64,000 nucleotides of DNA from NCBI RefSeq assembly GCF_000830985.1, contig NZ_CP007151.1:992001-1056000 (forward strand). Reading direction: 5' to 3'. Below, one piece after another: positions 47,550 through 58,681 of this stretch. Numbering within the stretch: the first letter of the stretch is position 1; every line of letters starts with the position of its first letter. This DNA is from Marinobacter similis (GTDB lineage Bacteria; Pseudomonadota; Gammaproteobacteria; Pseudomonadales; Oleiphilaceae). The position numbers and the translations under genes are program-made. The notes under the pieces were generated by a model. That model worked only from the letters and a program-made list of their open reading frames with translations. It did not search any database and was not told the DNA's origin.

Positions 47550-48740
47550 TTAGATACCAGCGGCGTCTTTCAGTGAAGCTGCGCGGTCGGTTTTCTCCCA
47601 CGGGAACGCGGTAAAGGTTTTGCCGCCCACGGTCATTTCGTACGGCTCACGGCCAAAGTGGCCATAGGCTGCGGTGGCGCGGTACATCGGGTGCAGCAGA
47701 TCAAGCATGTTGGTGATCGCATAGGGGCGCAGGTCAAAGTGCTCGCGCACCAGCTGAATGATCTTGTCGTCGCTGATCTTGCCGGTACCAAAGGTGTTCA
47801 GGGAGATAGAGGTGGGTTCTGCCACACCGATGGCGTAGGACACCTGGATTTCACACTTGTCGGCCAGGCCAGCGGCCACGATGTTCTTGGCGACGTAACG
47901 GCCAGCGTAAGCGGCGGAGCGGTCAACCTTCGACGGATCCTTGCCCGAAAACGCACCGCCACCGTGGCGAGCCATGCCGCCGTAGGTGTCGACAATGATC
48001 TTGCGGCCGGTCAGGCCACAGTCGCCCACCGGGCCGCCGATCACAAACTTGCCGGTCGGGTTGATGTGGAACTGGGTGTCCTTGTGCAGCAGTTCGGCCG
48101 GAAGGGTGTGCTTGACCACCAGTTCCATCACCGCTTCTTTCAAGTCCGCCTGGCTGACGTCTTCGTCATGCTGGGTGGACAGAACCACGGCATCAATGCC
48201 TGTTACCCGGCCATTCTCATAGCGGCAGGTAACCTGGCTCTTGGCGTCCGGGCGCAGCCACGGCAGCAGGCCGCTCTTGCGGGCTTCAGCCTGGCGCTCG
48301 ACCAGGCGATGGGCAAAGGTAATCGGCGCCGGCATCAGCACGCTGGTTTCGTTGCTGGCGTAGCCGAACATCAGGCCCTGGTCGCCGGCACCCTGTTCTT
48401 CCGGTTTCTGACGGTCAACGCCCTGGGCGATGTCCACGGACTGCTTACCAATGATGTTGATCACGCCGCAGGTGTCACCGTCGTAACCCACTTTGGAGGA
48501 GGTGTAGCCAATGTCCTTGATAACGCCACGAACCAGGTCTTCGAGATCCACCCACGCGTTGGTGGTGATTTCGCCGCCGACAATAGCCACGCCGGTTTTA
48601 ACCATGGTTTCGCAGGCAACCCGGGCGTGCGGGTCGTCGGTCAGGATGGCGTCCAGTACCGCGTCGGAGATCTGGTCGGCCAGTTTGTCCGGATGGCCTT
48701 CGGAAACCGACTCGGACGTAAAGATGCTGTAGTCAGACAT
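47550..48740 (-). CDS. metK: S-adenosylmethionine synthetase
   Basis: A 396-residue enzyme that makes SAM from methionine and ATP. Signatures are [29 protein letters not shown] and [19 protein letters not shown]. It is intact and is the first gene of the metK-ahcY-metF operon. The start at [11 protein letters not shown] is standard. A SahR-type palindrome lies 111 bases upstream of the start. Confidence 0.95.
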   Translation of the reverse strand: MSDYSIFTSESVSEGHPDKLADQISDAVLDAILTDDPHARVACETMVKTGVAIVGGEITTNAWVDLEDLVRGVIKDIGYTSSKVGYDGDTCGVINIIGKQSVDIAQGVDRQKPEEQGAGDQGLMFGYASNETSVLMPAPITFAHRLVERQAEARKSGLLPWLRPDAKSQVTCRYENGRVTGIDAVVLSTQHDEDVSQADLKEAVMELVVKHTLPAELLHKDTQFHINPTGKFVIGGPVGDCGLTGRKIIVDTYGGMARHGGGAFSGKDPSKVDRSAAYAGRYVAKNIVAAGLADKCEIQVSYAIGVAEPTSISLNTFGTGKISDDKIIQLVREHFDLRPYAITNMLDLLHPMYRATAAYGHFGREPYEMTVGGKTFTAFPWEKTDRAASLKDAAGI

Positions 48741-48850
48741 AAGGTTGCTCCTCTGTGAGCGATTCATAATCGTGCCGGTGCGTGTCGCGCGACCGATACC
48801 GGCGGTCATGTTGTTGATTTTGCCTGGTGTACGTAATACTACGTACGGCC

Positions 48851-48870
48851 ATATCAAAGTTTTTTGATAT
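48851..48870. promoter_or_regulatory. SahR-type operator before metK
   Basis: A 20-bp dyad with arms ATATCAAA and TTTGATAT around GTTT lies upstream of metK. It matches the dyad in front of the ArsR-methyltransferase gene and the SahR motif known from Proteobacteria. Confidence 0.8.
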
Positions 48871-48894
48871 TCACTATTCGGGCTCGGGCTTCTG

Positions 48895-49879
48895 TCAGTC
48901 CGTGGTCTTCCAGAACTCCCGAACCTGTACCTGAAATCCGTTCCGCAGGCCGATGAACAGTTGCTCGCCTGCCTTCAGTCCTGCCTCCGCCGCCCAGGCG
49001 GTCAGCTCTTCCGGCTCAAAGCCGAGCCACAGGTCACCGCAGTTTTCCTTGGCCCAGTCCTGGTCATGGCTGCACAGCTCGCTGATCACGAAGCAGCCGC
49101 TGTTATTCATCAGTGCCGCCGCATCGAGAAAAATATCCGCCGGGCTGGGCACGTGGTGCAGCACCATGTTGGCCACCACCAGATCAAAGGCATCGCCCCG
49201 GGCCAGCAGGGTATCGGTGACGCCCTCAATCAGGTCGACATTATTAAGTCGCTGATCGATGCAGGTACGGGTGCCTTGGCCAGCATGTCCCGGCTGTTGT
49301 CCAGAGCGACGACATGACCGGACAGCTCCGACAGTACCTTCAGGAAGGCACCTTCACCCGGGCCAATCTCCAGGGTGGTTTGCCACGGCTGCCGAGCGGC
49401 ACGCTTGCGCAGCAGTTCCGCCACCGGCTCGGCGTACAAGTCGAAGGCCGCAATCAGTTCCTGCTGCTCGCGAAACTGATCGGAATGCCGGGCAAAAAAC
49501 ACCTGGGACTGATCCGCCCGCTGGGTCCGGATGGCATCGATCTTCGCCTGCAGATGCGCTGGCAGCGGCACCTTATCGACGGTTTCAAAGATCTGGCGGA
49601 TGGTCTGATCCGTCAACTTGTCGGTATCCAGATGCAGCGGCCGGCGGTAAAAGATGGCGTTGCCTTCCCGCTGGGGCTCCAACAGGCCGGCCTTGTTCAT
49701 CACCTTCAAATGGTGCTCATGCCGGACTGGCGCATGTCGAACAGCTGGCTCAGCTCCAGCACGCCAAAGGTATCCCGGCGCAGCACGCGCAGAATCTCCA
49801 GGCGCAACGGATCCCCGCTTGCTTTGAAGATCGGGGCCAGGGCGTCCACAGAGGACGTTTCGTTCGCGTGCGTGGTCAT
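48895..49879 (-). CDS. sahR: ArsR-family regulator fused to a SAM-dependent methyltransferase domain (SahR-type), two frameshifts
   Basis: About 328 residues after repair near 49715 (AGC[C]ACCATTTG) and near 49277. An N-terminal ArsR winged helix ([31 protein letters not shown]) is fused to a class I methyltransferase domain ([28 protein letters not shown]). This architecture is the SAH-sensing methionine-cycle repressor SahR of gammaproteobacteria. It lies directly upstream of metK, and matching operators precede both. Starts at 49888 and 49921 are alternatives. Confidence 0.84.
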
Positions 49880-49930
49880 GGATGTCATCGTTGGGAAGTG
49901 TAGGTGGCTTCGGGTGGTCATTCAATAGCC

Positions 49931-49950
49931 ATATCAAAAAATTTTGATAT
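49931..49950. promoter_or_regulatory. SahR-type operator before sahR
   Basis: ATATCAAAA-AA-TTTTGATAT is a perfect 9-2-9 dyad immediately upstream of the regulator gene, consistent with autoregulation. It may also affect the divergent transketolase gene 164 bases away. Confidence 0.82.
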
Positions 49951-50113
49951 AGATTTATCATTCTTTGAAATCAGTCCGTTTCGGGAATCCACAGCCGTAG
50001 TTTTCAACAATAGTGGTATGCCGATTTGCCCCGGCACATAGTAATCGGCGAAAATACGCGCCTCTTTTTTGAGCAGTTCGAATTCTTTCCTGAAAAATAC
50101 TGGAGAAACGTCA

Positions 50114-52111
50114 ATGCCGTCTCGTAAAGATCTCGCCAACGCCATTCGCGCGCTGAGCATGGATGCGGTTCAGAAAGCCAAGTCCGGCCACCCGGGTGCG
50201 CCCATGGGTATGGCGGATATCGCCGAGGTGCTGTGGAACGATTACCTGAGCCACAACCCGGCCAACCCTCAGTGGGCCAACCGTGACCGCTTCGTGCTGT
50301 CGAACGGACATGGCTCCATGCTGCAGTATTCGCTGCTGCACCTGAGCGGTTATGACGTTTCCATCGAAGACCTGAAGAATTTCCGTCAACTGCACTCCAA
50401 GACCCCGGGTCACCCGGAGTACGGCTACACGCCGGGTGTTGAGACGACCACCGGGCCGCTGGGCCAGGGCATTGCCAACGCCGTTGGTTTTGCGATTGCA
50501 GAAAAGGCCATGGCCGCGCAATTTAACCGTCCGGGCCACGACATCGTGGACCACTACACCTATGCGTTCCTGGGCGATGGCTGCCTGATGGAAGGTATCT
50601 CCCACGAAGTGTCCTCGCTGGCGGGCACCCTGGGGCTTGGCAAGTTGATCATGTTCTACGATGACAACGGCATCTCCATCGACGGTGAAGTGGACGGCTG
50701 GTTCACCGACAACACCCCGCAGCGTTTCGAATCCTACGGCTGGCAGGTCATTCCGGCCATTGATGGCCACGATGCCGACGCCATCCGCGCCGCCATCGAA
50801 GCTGGCCGCGCTAACACCGAGCAGCCAACGCTGATCTGCTGCAAGACCGTGATCGGTTTCGGTTCCCCGAACAAGCAGGGTAAAGAAAGCTGCCACGGCG
50901 CTCCGCTGGGCGAAGACGAAATTGCCCTGACCCGCGAGCAACTGGTTGGGAATACGGCGCCTTCGAAATCCCGTCTGAAATCGCAGCGGCCTGGGACGGG
51001 CGCGAGAAGGGCGCAGCTGCCCAGTCCGAGTGGGAGCAGAAGTTTGCTGCTTACGAGAAGGCTGAGCCCGAGCTGGCGGCTGAGTTCAAGCGCCGCATGG
51101 CCGGCGAACTGCCTGCTGATTTCTCAGAAAAAGCCCAGGCGTACATCCAGGAGTGTCAGGACAAGGGCGAGACCATCGCCAGCCGTAAGGCTCCCAGAAC
51201 ACCCTGAACGCCTACGGCCCGCTGCTGCCGGAACTGCTGGGCGGTTCCGCCGACCTGGCCGGTTCCAACCTGACCATCTGGAGTGGCGTCGAAGCCTGAC
51301 CAAAGAAGACGCCAGCGGCAACTACATCTATTACGGCGTACGTGAGTTTGGCATGGCCGCCATCATGAACGGCATCGCCCTGCACGGTGGCTTCGTGCCC
51401 TACGGCGCCACCTTCCTGATCTTCATGGAATACTGCCGCAACGCCGTGCGTATGGCGGCCCTGATGAAGCAGCGTTCGATCTTTGTCTTCACCCACGACT
51501 CCATTGGTCTGGGCGAAGATGGTCCCACGCACCAGCCGGTTGAGCAGCTGGCGAGCCTGCGTACCACTCCGAACATGAGTACCTGGCGCCCGGCCGACAC
51601 CGTTGAATCTGCGGTAGCCTGGAAAGCCGCGCTCGAGCGTAACGATGGCCCGACCGCCATGGTCTTCTCGCGCCAGGGTCTGCCGGCCCAGGCACGTGAT
51701 GCCCAGCAGCTGGCCGATGTGGCCAAGGGCGGTTACATCCTGTCCGACAGCGAAGGCACACCGGACCTGATCCTGATCGCCACTGGCTCTGAAGTAGGCC
51801 TGGCGCAGGACGCCGCCGCCAAGCTGCGGGAGCAGGGCAAGAACATCCGTGTGGTGTCCATGCCGTCTACCGACGTATTCGATGCCCAGAGCGCTGAGTA
51901 CAAGCAGAAGGTTCTGCCGCTGGATATCACCAACCGCGTTGCCATCGAAGCCTCCATTGCCGACTACTGGTACAAGTACGTGGGTCTGGACGGACGCGTT
52001 GTGGGCATGACCACCTTCGGCGAATCCGCGCCGGCCGGTGAGCTGTTCAAAGAGTTCGGCTTTACCGTCGACAACGTGCTGGAAGTGGCCTCAGAACTGC
52101 TGGAAGCCTGA
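50114..52111 (+). CDS. tkt: Transketolase, with three compensating frameshifts
   Basis: The true product is about 666 residues. The thiamine-PP enzyme motifs are clear: [46 protein letters not shown] and, downstream, [19 protein letters not shown]. Single bases are lost near 50947, 51191 and 51295. Their sum is three, so the frame is restored and the gene still looks open throughout, but about 115 residues between the first and last losses are read wrongly. It interconverts pentose and hexose/triose phosphates. Its stop overlaps the epd start (TGATG). Confidence 0.92.
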   Translation: MPSRKDLANAIRALSMDAVQKAKSGHPGAPMGMADIAEVLWNDYLSHNPANPQWANRDRFVLSNGHGSMLQYSLLHLSGYDVSIEDLKNFRQLHSKTPGHPEYGYTPGVETTTGPLGQGIANAVGFAIAEKAMAAQFNRPGHDIVDHYTYAFLGDGCLMEGISHEVSSLAGTLGLGKLIMFYDDNGISIDGEVDGWFTDNTPQRFESYGWQVIPAIDGHDADAIRAAIEAGRANTEQPTLICCKTVIGFGSPNKQGKESCHGAPLGEDEIALTREQLVGNTAPSKSRLKSQRPGTGARRAQLPSPSGSRSLLLTRRLSPSWRLSSSAAWPANCLLISQKKPRRTSRSVRTRARPSPAVRLPEHPERLRPAAAGTAGRFRRPGRFQPDHLEWRRSLTKEDASGNYIYYGVREFGMAAIMNGIALHGGFVPYGATFLIFMEYCRNAVRMAALMKQRSIFVFTHDSIGLGEDGPTHQPVEQLASLRTTPNMSTWRPADTVESAVAWKAALERNDGPTAMVFSRQGLPAQARDAQQLADVAKGGYILSDSEGTPDLILIATGSEVGLAQDAAAKLREQGKNIRVVSMPSTDVFDAQSAEYKQKVLPLDITNRVAIEASIADYWYKYVGLDGRVVGMTTFGESAPAGELFKEFGFTVDNVLEVASELLEA

Positions 52112-53141
52112 TGACCAAGTCCGCGCCGTTTCGAATTGCCATCAACGGGTACGGCCGCATTGGTCAGTGCGTGTTGCGTGCGCTTTATGAAAACGGTTTT
52201 CGCGATCACCTGAGGGTGGTCGCGATCAACGAACTCTCGGACATCGACACCATCGCCCACCTGACCCGCTACGATTCCACTCATGGCCGGTTTCGGGGCG
52301 AGATCGAGGTGCAGGGCCAGGACCTGATCGTCAACGGCGATCCCATCCGGGTGCTTAGTCACACGGAACCGGCCGAGCTGCCGTGGGATCTGCTCGATGT
52401 CGATCTGGTGCTTGAGTGCTCCGGCGCCTATTCCGACCGGGCCACGGCCGAGCGTCACCTGGATGCCGGCGCCAAGCGCCTGCTGTTTTCACAGCCCGCG
52501 GAATCAGACGTCGATCGCACCGTGGTCTTCGGCATCAATCAGGACCAGATCGCTGCGACCGATCGGATAGTAGCTGCTGGTTCCTGCACCACCAACTGCC
52601 TGGTGCCAGTCATTCAGGTGCTGGATGAGGCCTTTGGTGTCGAACATGGCACCACGACAACCATTCATGCGGCGATGAACGACCAGCCGGTTATCGATGC
52701 CTACCATCATCAGGATCTGCGCCGAACCCGTAGCGCCCTGCATAACATCGTGCCGGTCGATACCGGGCTTGCCCGGGGCATAGAGCGATTGCTGCCGCAC
52801 ATGCACGGCCGGTTCAGTTCTGTAGCCATGCGAGTCCCTACCTGAACGTCTCCGCCATTGATATGGTAGTGAACGTTGCCCAGACCACCGACGTGACAGC
52901 CGTCAATGAGCTGCTGAAGAAGACAGCGGCGGGCTCACTGAAGGGTATTCTGGGATACACCGACGAACTGCTGGCCAGCTCCGATTTCAACCACGATGCC
53001 CACTCGGGTGTGGTGGATGGCGGCCAGACCCGCGTCACAGGCGGAACCATGGTGAAAGTATTGTGCTGGTTCGACAACGAGTGGGGTTTTGCGAACCGTA
53101 TGCTCGACGTCAGCAAGAGCTGGTTAACCCATCATTCTTAA
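52111..53141 (+). CDS. epd: Erythrose-4-phosphate dehydrogenase-type GAPDH, frameshifted
   Basis: About 343 residues after restoring one C near 52836 (GTCCC[C]TAC). NAD binding [15 protein letters not shown], the catalytic Cys in [13 protein letters not shown] and the C-terminal [14 protein letters not shown] are present. The [16 protein letters not shown] stretch favours Epd over glycolytic GAPDH, and the tkt-epd-pgk-fba order agrees. Epd feeds pyridoxal phosphate synthesis; glycolytic use cannot be excluded. Confidence 0.87.
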
Positions 53142-53170
53142 TCTGAAATTTTGTTGAAGGGACGAACACT

Positions 53171-54334
53171 ATGGCCATTAAGAAAATGACCGACCTGAAC
53201 CTTGCCGGCAAGCGGGTTCTGATTCGCGAAGACCTGAACGTGCCGGTAAAGAACGGCCAGGTGGCAAGCGACGCCCGCATCCGTGCGTCACTGCCCACCA
53301 TCAAGGCTGCCATGGAGGCGGGTGCAAAGGTCATGCTGATGTCCCATCTGGGTCGTCCGGAAGAAGGCGTGTACGACGAAGCCTCTTCCATGAAGCCGGT
53401 TGCAGATCATCTTTCGGGTGTTCTGGGTCAGGACGTTCGCCTGATCAAGGATTACCTGAGCGGTGTTGAAGTCGCCGATGGCGAAGTGGTGCTGTTCGAG
53501 AACGTCCGCTTTAACAAAGGCGAAAAGAAAGACGACGAAGCACTGGCCAAGCAATACGCCGCGCTGTGCGACGTTTACGTGATGGATGCCTTCGGCACCG
53601 CCCACCGCGCCCAGGCATCTACCCACGGTGTTGCCCGATTCGCACCGGAAGCTTGCGCCGGCCCGCTGCTGGCAGCCGAGCTGGAAGCCCTGGAAAAGGC
53701 TCTGGATAAGCCGGCCAAGCCGGTAGTTGCCATTGTTGGCGGCTCCAAGGTGTCCACCAAGCTGGACGTATTGAACGCCCTTGAGAAAGTGTGTGACCAG
53801 ATCATCGTCGGTGGTGGCATCGCCAACACCTTTCTGGCTGCGGCTGGTCATCCGGTTGGCAAGTCCCTGTGCGAGCATGACCTGATCGACACCGCCAAGG
53901 ACATCGCCGCCCGGGTCGAAATCCCGCTGCCGGTTGATGTTGTGGTTGCCAGCGAGTTTGCCGAAACCGCAACGGCGACTACCAAAAACATCGAAGACGT
54001 GACCGAAGACGACATGATTCTCGACGTTGGCCCGGTCACTGCCGGTCGCTTCGCCAAGGTTCTGAAAGACGCCAAGACCATCCTCTGGAATGGTCCGGTT
54101 GGCGTCTTTGAATTCGATCAGTTCGGCAACGGCACCAAGGCCCTGGCCAACGCCATAGCTCATAGCGACGCCTTTTCACTGGCGGGCGGTGGTGACACCG
54201 TGGCAGCCGTTGACAAATACGACGTAGCTGACAAGATTTCGTACATTTCCACCGGTGGCGGTGCCTTCCTGGAATTCGTTGAAGGCAAAACACTTCCAGC
54301 AGTCGCCGTTCTGGAAGAGCGTGGCGCCGAGTAA
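53171..54334 (+). CDS. pgk: Phosphoglycerate kinase
   Basis: An intact 387-residue glycolytic enzyme. Typical motifs are [43 protein letters not shown] and the nucleotide loop [15 protein letters not shown] with [14 protein letters not shown]. It lies 29 bases after epd, in the same operon, and is followed by inverted repeat C before fba. Confidence 0.95.
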   Translation: MAIKKMTDLNLAGKRVLIREDLNVPVKNGQVASDARIRASLPTIKAAMEAGAKVMLMSHLGRPEEGVYDEASSMKPVADHLSGVLGQDVRLIKDYLSGVEVADGEVVLFENVRFNKGEKKDDEALAKQYAALCDVYVMDAFGTAHRAQASTHGVARFAPEACAGPLLAAELEALEKALDKPAKPVVAIVGGSKVSTKLDVLNALEKVCDQIIVGGGIANTFLAAAGHPVGKSLCEHDLIDTAKDIAARVEIPLPVDVVVASEFAETATATTKNIEDVTEDDMILDVGPVTAGRFAKVLKDAKTILWNGPVGVFEFDQFGNGTKALANAIAHSDAFSLAGGGDTVAAVDKYDVADKISYISTGGGAFLEFVEGKTLPAVAVLEERGAE

Positions 54335-54366
54335 AGCAAGCGCCACTGATTAAGCAAGAATCGCAA

Positions 54367-54476
54367 GGAAGGTGGGGGTGTGTTTCTCGCGGAATCTCGA
54401 AGGCCAAGGACGGCCGAAGAGAAGCGCACATGGACGTGCTCGTAGCGTTTCCGCGAGAAACACACCCCCGCCTTCC
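54367..54476. repeat. Long-armed inverted repeat with CsrA-like core, element C
   Basis: Arms of 28 bp (54367-54394 and 54449-54476) pair with one mismatch around a 54-base core. On the plus strand, sense for pgk and fba, the core holds GGCC-AAGGAC-GGCC (54402-54415) and GCAC-ATGGAC-GTGC (54426-54439). Both loops fit the CANGGAYG core bound by CsrA/RsmA. The element lies 67 bases before the fba start. Confidence 0.87.
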
Positions 54477-54543
54477 GCAGCAGACTCCAAAGTCTGCAAA
54501 GAATTCAACTGACTCATAAACGTTTTAACCAAGGAGACAACCC

Positions 54544-55607
54544 ATGGCCCTGATTTCGTTGCGGCAAATGCTGGACCACGCCGCCGAGCGTGGTTACGGT
54601 GTGCCAGCCTTTAACGTCAATAACCTCGAGCAGATGCGCGCCATCATGGAAGCGGCTGACAAGACCGACTCCCCGGTGATTGTTCAGGCCTCTGCCGGTG
54701 CCCGCAAGTACGCCGGAGCGCCTTTCCTGCGCCACTTGATCCTGGCGGCCATCGAAGAGTTTCCGCACATTCCGGTGGCAATGCACCAGGATCACGGCAC
54801 CAGCCCGGCCGTGTGCCAGCGCTCGATCCAGCTGGGCTTCAGCTCCGTGATGATGGACGGCTCCCTGGGTGAAGACGGCAAGACCCCGACCGACTACGAG
54901 TACAACGTCGACGTTACTCGCCGCACCGTAGAAATGGCCCACGCTTGTGGCGTTTCCGTTGAAGGCGAGCTGGGTTGCCTGGGTTCACTGGAAACCGGTC
55001 AGGCTGGTGAAGAAGACGGTATCGGCGCAGAAGGCACCCTGGATCACAGCCAGATGCTGACCGATCCAGAAGAAGCCGCCGACTTCGTCAAGAAGACCCA
55101 CGTTGATGCCCTGGCTATCGCTATCGGCACCAGCACGGCGCCTACAAATTCACCCGTCCGCCGACTGGTGACATCCTGGCTATCGACCAGATCAAGGCCA
55201 TCCACGCCCGTATCCCGGACACCCACCTGGTTATGCACGGCTCCAGCTCCGTACCCCAGGAGTGGTTGCAGATCATCAACGAATACGGTGGTCAGATTCC
55301 GGAAACCTACGGTGTTCCGGTTGAGGAAATCGTGGAAGGCATCAAGCACGGCGTGCGTAAGGTCAACATCGACACCGACCTGCGTTTGGCCAGCACTGGC
55401 GCTACCCGTCGCTTCCTGGCCGAGAACCCGGCCGAGTTCGATCCGCGCAAATTCCTGAAAGCCACCATGAAGGCTATGACGGACGTGTGCATCGATCGTT
55501 ACGAAGCATTCGGCACTGCCGGTAACGCCAGCAGGATCAAGCCGATCAACCTCGAGCAGATGTTCGAGCGTTACGCATCCGGCGAGCTGGACCCGAAAGT
55601 CCGTTAA
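54544..55607 (+). CDS. fba: Class II fructose-1,6-bisphosphate aldolase, frameshifted
   Basis: About 354 residues after restoring one C near 55134 (AGC[C]ACGGCGCC). Zinc ligands are recognisable in [12 protein letters not shown] and, after repair, IAIGTSHGAYKF and [13 protein letters not shown]. Length and the [13 protein letters not shown] start place it in the Calvin-type class II group. It cleaves or forms fructose-1,6-bisphosphate. AAGGAG lies 8 bases upstream. Transcription may be continuous with pgk through element C. Confidence 0.93.
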
Positions 55608-55635
55608 ACTGGACCGATAAGCAGGTCCGATAAGC

Positions 55636-56843
55636 TCAAGAAACCGATGCCTGATAGGCCTCCGCACTGCGGAGGCCTTTTTCGTTGTGCCGCCAGGCCG
55701 CCAGGAAAATGACCAGACCGATGGTCGCGGTGGTTGCCCCAACATAGCCGGTGGATGACCAGCCATATCCTGCGGTAATCGCAATCCCGGCAAGCCAGGG
55801 CCCCAGGGCATTGGCCATATTGAACGCAGCGTGGTGTGAAGCGGCAGCCAGAGTCTGCGCCCCATGTGCAACATCCATCAGGTGAGTCTGCAGCGCAGGC
55901 CCCAAAGCGCCCATCATGGCCACCAGGAAGCAGGCAGCCAACAATGCCGGTAAAGACCCCGTGGTCGATGGAAACGCCAGCAGAATGCCCGCGCTTAGCA
56001 GCAGGATGACGCCCACCGCACGGAACCCCAGCCGATCGAACAGCCAGCCCCCCAGCAGATTGCCGATGAAGCCACCCAGCCAAATACCGCAAGGCCAATG
56101 GGAATCCAGAACGGGGCCACTTCAGTGACCTCAAGCAGCGTTGGGGCAAGGTAGCTCAACACCGCGAACATGCCCGAAAAGCCGATGGCGCCGATGGCCA
56201 GTGCGAACCAGATGCCAGGCTTATTGAACGAGCGGATCTCGCTGAATGAACCCTGGCGTTGCTCGTCCGGATCCGGGGGCAGCACCGAGATCACCATGGT
56301 GAGGGTAACGACCGCAATAAGCCCGACAAATGCGTACACGTAGCGCCAATCCAGCGATTGCCCCAACCATGCAGCCAGAGGGTTCCCTATCAGCAGCGCC
56401 AGAGTCAGGCCCATCATCACCCTTGCCACGGCTTTCGCCCGCTGATGGGGAGGAACCAGTGATGCCGCCACCAGGGACGCAATACCAAAATAGGCACCGT
56501 GCGGCAGGCCAGCGACAAACCGGGCAATCATCACCCCGGTGTAGCCTTCGGCCAGGGCGCTCGCCAGGTTACCTACCGCGTAGAAGGCCATCAGCCAGAT
56601 CAGCAACTGCCGGCGGAAAAACCGGGCGCCAATGATTGCCAGAACCGGTGCACCGACCACCACGCCCAGTGCGTAGGCACTGATGAGATGACCTACCTGG
56701 GGCTCCGTTACACCCAGATCCTGAGACACGTTAGGCATCAGACCCATGATGGCAAACTCGCCGGTGCCGATGGCGAAGCCGCCAAGCGCCAGGGCAAATT
56801 CAATCAGGAAGATCTGTAGTCGGGTCATCGATGCGCTAGTCAA
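55636..56843 (-). CDS. MFS transporter, drug/sugar efflux type (AraJ/YdhP-like), frameshifted
   Basis: About 402 residues after restoring one C near 56079 (GGC[C]TGGGTGG). Twelve hydrophobic helices are expected. The N-terminal FAIGTGEFAIMGLMPNVSQDLGV and GALGPALQTHLMDVA are DHA1-family marks. A TTG at 56843 has GGAG five bases upstream and is preferred; the ATG at 56828 lacks a good site. It is an inner-membrane proton-driven exporter of unknown substrate. Confidence 0.84.
55657..55682 (+). terminator. Intrinsic terminator after fba, inside the convergent gene end
   Basis: GGCCTCCGC / GCGGAGGCC with a 3-base loop is followed by five T. The hairpin lies within the last codons of the convergent MFS gene, so both proteins and the terminator constrain the same bases. 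Confidence 0.88.
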
Positions 56844-57053
56844 AAGAACTCCGTGTCATGGGGCTATCGGGACAAGCCGATCATTGTCGCTGCAAAAGGG
56901 CAGGGCTGCCATAAGGGCTACCACAGTGATGCCGCGATTGACCTGCCGCAAGTAGCGCAGCGCTCCTGCTTGTATTTCTGGAATCAGCGACAACTATAGG
57001 TATCAGAGAGCGAGAGTTTCAGGCTCAATCGTTGGTCGTGTTTGGGGAACAAC

Positions 57054-58026
57054 ATGGACTTTAAAGACTATTACGCCGCACTGGGTGTGAGTGAGTCTGC
57101 CTCCCCCGAGGAAATCAAAAAGGCCTACCGAAAGCTGGCCCGCAAATACCATCCGGACGTCAGCAAAGAAGAAAAAGCCGACGAGAAATTCAAGGATGTG
57201 GGCGAAGCCTATGAAGTACTGAAAGATCCGGAAAAACGGGCGGAGTATGATCAGCTACGCAAGTACGGTGCACGTGCTGACGGATCGTTTGAGCCACCTC
57301 CGGGCTGGCAGAGTTCTTCAGGGTTTGGTGGCGGTGGTTACACCGAGGCCGACGCCCGGGGCTTCAGTGACTTCTTTGAAGAGATCTTCGGGGGCGGCGG
57401 CCAGGGTGGCTTTGCCCGTGGCGGCTTTGGTGGCGCAGGCGGCGGTTATCGCCAGCAAATGCGGGGCGAAGACGTGCATGCCCGGCTCGCGCTGTTTCTG
57501 GAAGAAGTCTTTCATGGGTGCGAGAAGAAGGTATCTTTCACCGTGCACGAGGCCGATCAGCAGGGGCATTTCAGGCCTCGTCAGAAAACCCTGAATGTGA
57601 AAATCCCTGCCGGCATGCGAGATGGTCAGCATCTGCGCCTGAAAGGCCAGGGCTCACCGGGCTTTGGCGGCGGCGAGGCCGGCGATCTGCTGCTGGAAAT
57701 AGAGTTGGCCCCGCACCCGACCTTTACCGTGGAGGGCAGATGTGTTGGTTACCGTGCCTGTAGCCCCATGGGAAGCAGCGCTCGGGGCCAGTGTTACGGT
57801 GCCAACCGTCGGCTCCAGAGTCAGTGTGAAAGTTCCCAAAAACTCATCGAGCGGTCGCAAGCTGAGGCTCAAGGGCAAGGGCCTGCCGGGCAAACATCCG
57901 GGTGATCAGATTGTGGTCCTGCAAATCGTGATGCCCGAGCAGCACAGCAAGGACGCGGAGCAGCTTTATCAAAAGCTGGCCGAAGCGGAAAAGCAGTTCA
58001 ATCCACGCAGCAAGCTGCACCTGTAA
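57054..58026 (+). CDS. cbpA: Curved-DNA-binding J-domain protein CbpA, frameshifted
   Basis: About 324 residues after a repair near 57736. The J domain (residues 1-70) has the HPD triad in [17 protein letters not shown] Gly/Phe-rich linker follows, then two DnaJ C-terminal beta domains with no zinc finger, which distinguishes CbpA from DnaJ. It is a DnaK co-chaperone and nucleoid protein in stationary phase. It lies 15 bases before cbpM. Confidence 0.9.
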
Positions 58027-58041
58027 CCAGGGAGAGACGGC

Positions 58042-58404
58042 ATGGCCAGGAAAGATTCAGTGCTTACCGTTGATGTCGCCGATTCAAGAGTGACCTTTTC
58101 GCTTCGCGAGATGTGTGAGCGGGGTGAGTGCCATGCCGAGCTGGTTCTGAAGATGGTCAGTTACGGCATTATTGAGCCAATCGAGCCGACAGCAGCCGAC
58201 GCCGAACAGAGCTGGGAATTCGATTTGGCATCCCTGATGCGACTGCACAAGGCCATACGGCTGCAGCGGGATCTGAAACTGAATCTGCCCGGGCTCGCCA
58301 TGTCGTTGGATCTGCTGGACGAAGTGGAAGCCATGCGGCGGGACATCACCCGACTGCGACAGCAGCTACGACATTTATCCCGGGATCAGGGTGGAGACGG
58401 CTGA
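58042..58404 (+). CDS. cbpM: Chaperone modulator CbpM
   Basis: A 120-residue MerR-like helical protein, beginning MARKDSVLTVDVADSRVTFS. FSLREMCERGECHAELVLKMV and LHKAIRLQRDLKLNLPGLAM are CbpM hallmarks. It binds the J domain of CbpA and inhibits both its co-chaperone and DNA-binding activities. The pairing with cbpA is standard. Confidence 0.88.
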   Translation: MARKDSVLTVDVADSRVTFSLREMCERGECHAELVLKMVSYGIIEPIEPTAADAEQSWEFDLASLMRLHKAIRLQRDLKLNLPGLAMSLDLLDEVEAMRRDITRLRQQLRHLSRDQGGDG

Positions 58405-58406
58405 GG

Positions 58407-58580
58407 TCACTTTTTGTCTGGCAAATTCTGGATCTCTTCATAGATTTTTTCAGCCTCTTCCATCAGCGTGCCATGCGTACGCAAATCGCCGTTGCGCTGC
58501 GCGTGCAGGGCTTTTTGCAGTTTGTCCTCATAGGCTTTCTGGAGTTTCTTTTTCGGATCGCCTTTTAAAAATCCCAGCAT
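58407..58580 (-). CDS. DUF6435-like small cytoplasmic protein
   Basis: A 57-residue highly charged helical protein, opening MLGFLKGDPKKKLQKAY and ending EEIQNLPDKK. It matches a widespread gammaproteobacterial small-protein family (DUF6435 as I recall it) whose members share the MLGFLKGDP start and QRNGD centre. The role is unknown. It ends tail to tail within a few bases of cbpM. Confidence 0.78.
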   Translation of the reverse strand: MLGFLKGDPKKKLQKAYEDKLQKALHAQRNGDLRTHGTLMEEAEKIYEEIQNLPDKK

Positions 58581-58681
58581 CTTCGTAATCCCATTCCGTC
58601 ATAGTGTCCCAAAGCTTTACGTCCCCTGCCCCATAAAGTTCACAAAATCGTCTTCAGGAAAGGCTGGACAACCAGAGAAAA

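Noticed and set aside
47658..48758. Open frame of 366 codons opposite metK
   Set aside because: It is an antisense shadow of a highly conserved gene, with no recognisable motifs or start signals.
54335..54543. Insertion-sequence remnant between pgk and fba because of the long inverted arms
   Set aside because: No transposase fragment or target duplication is seen; the 54-base core recurs in element B with different arms, which fits a hairpin element rather than IS ends.
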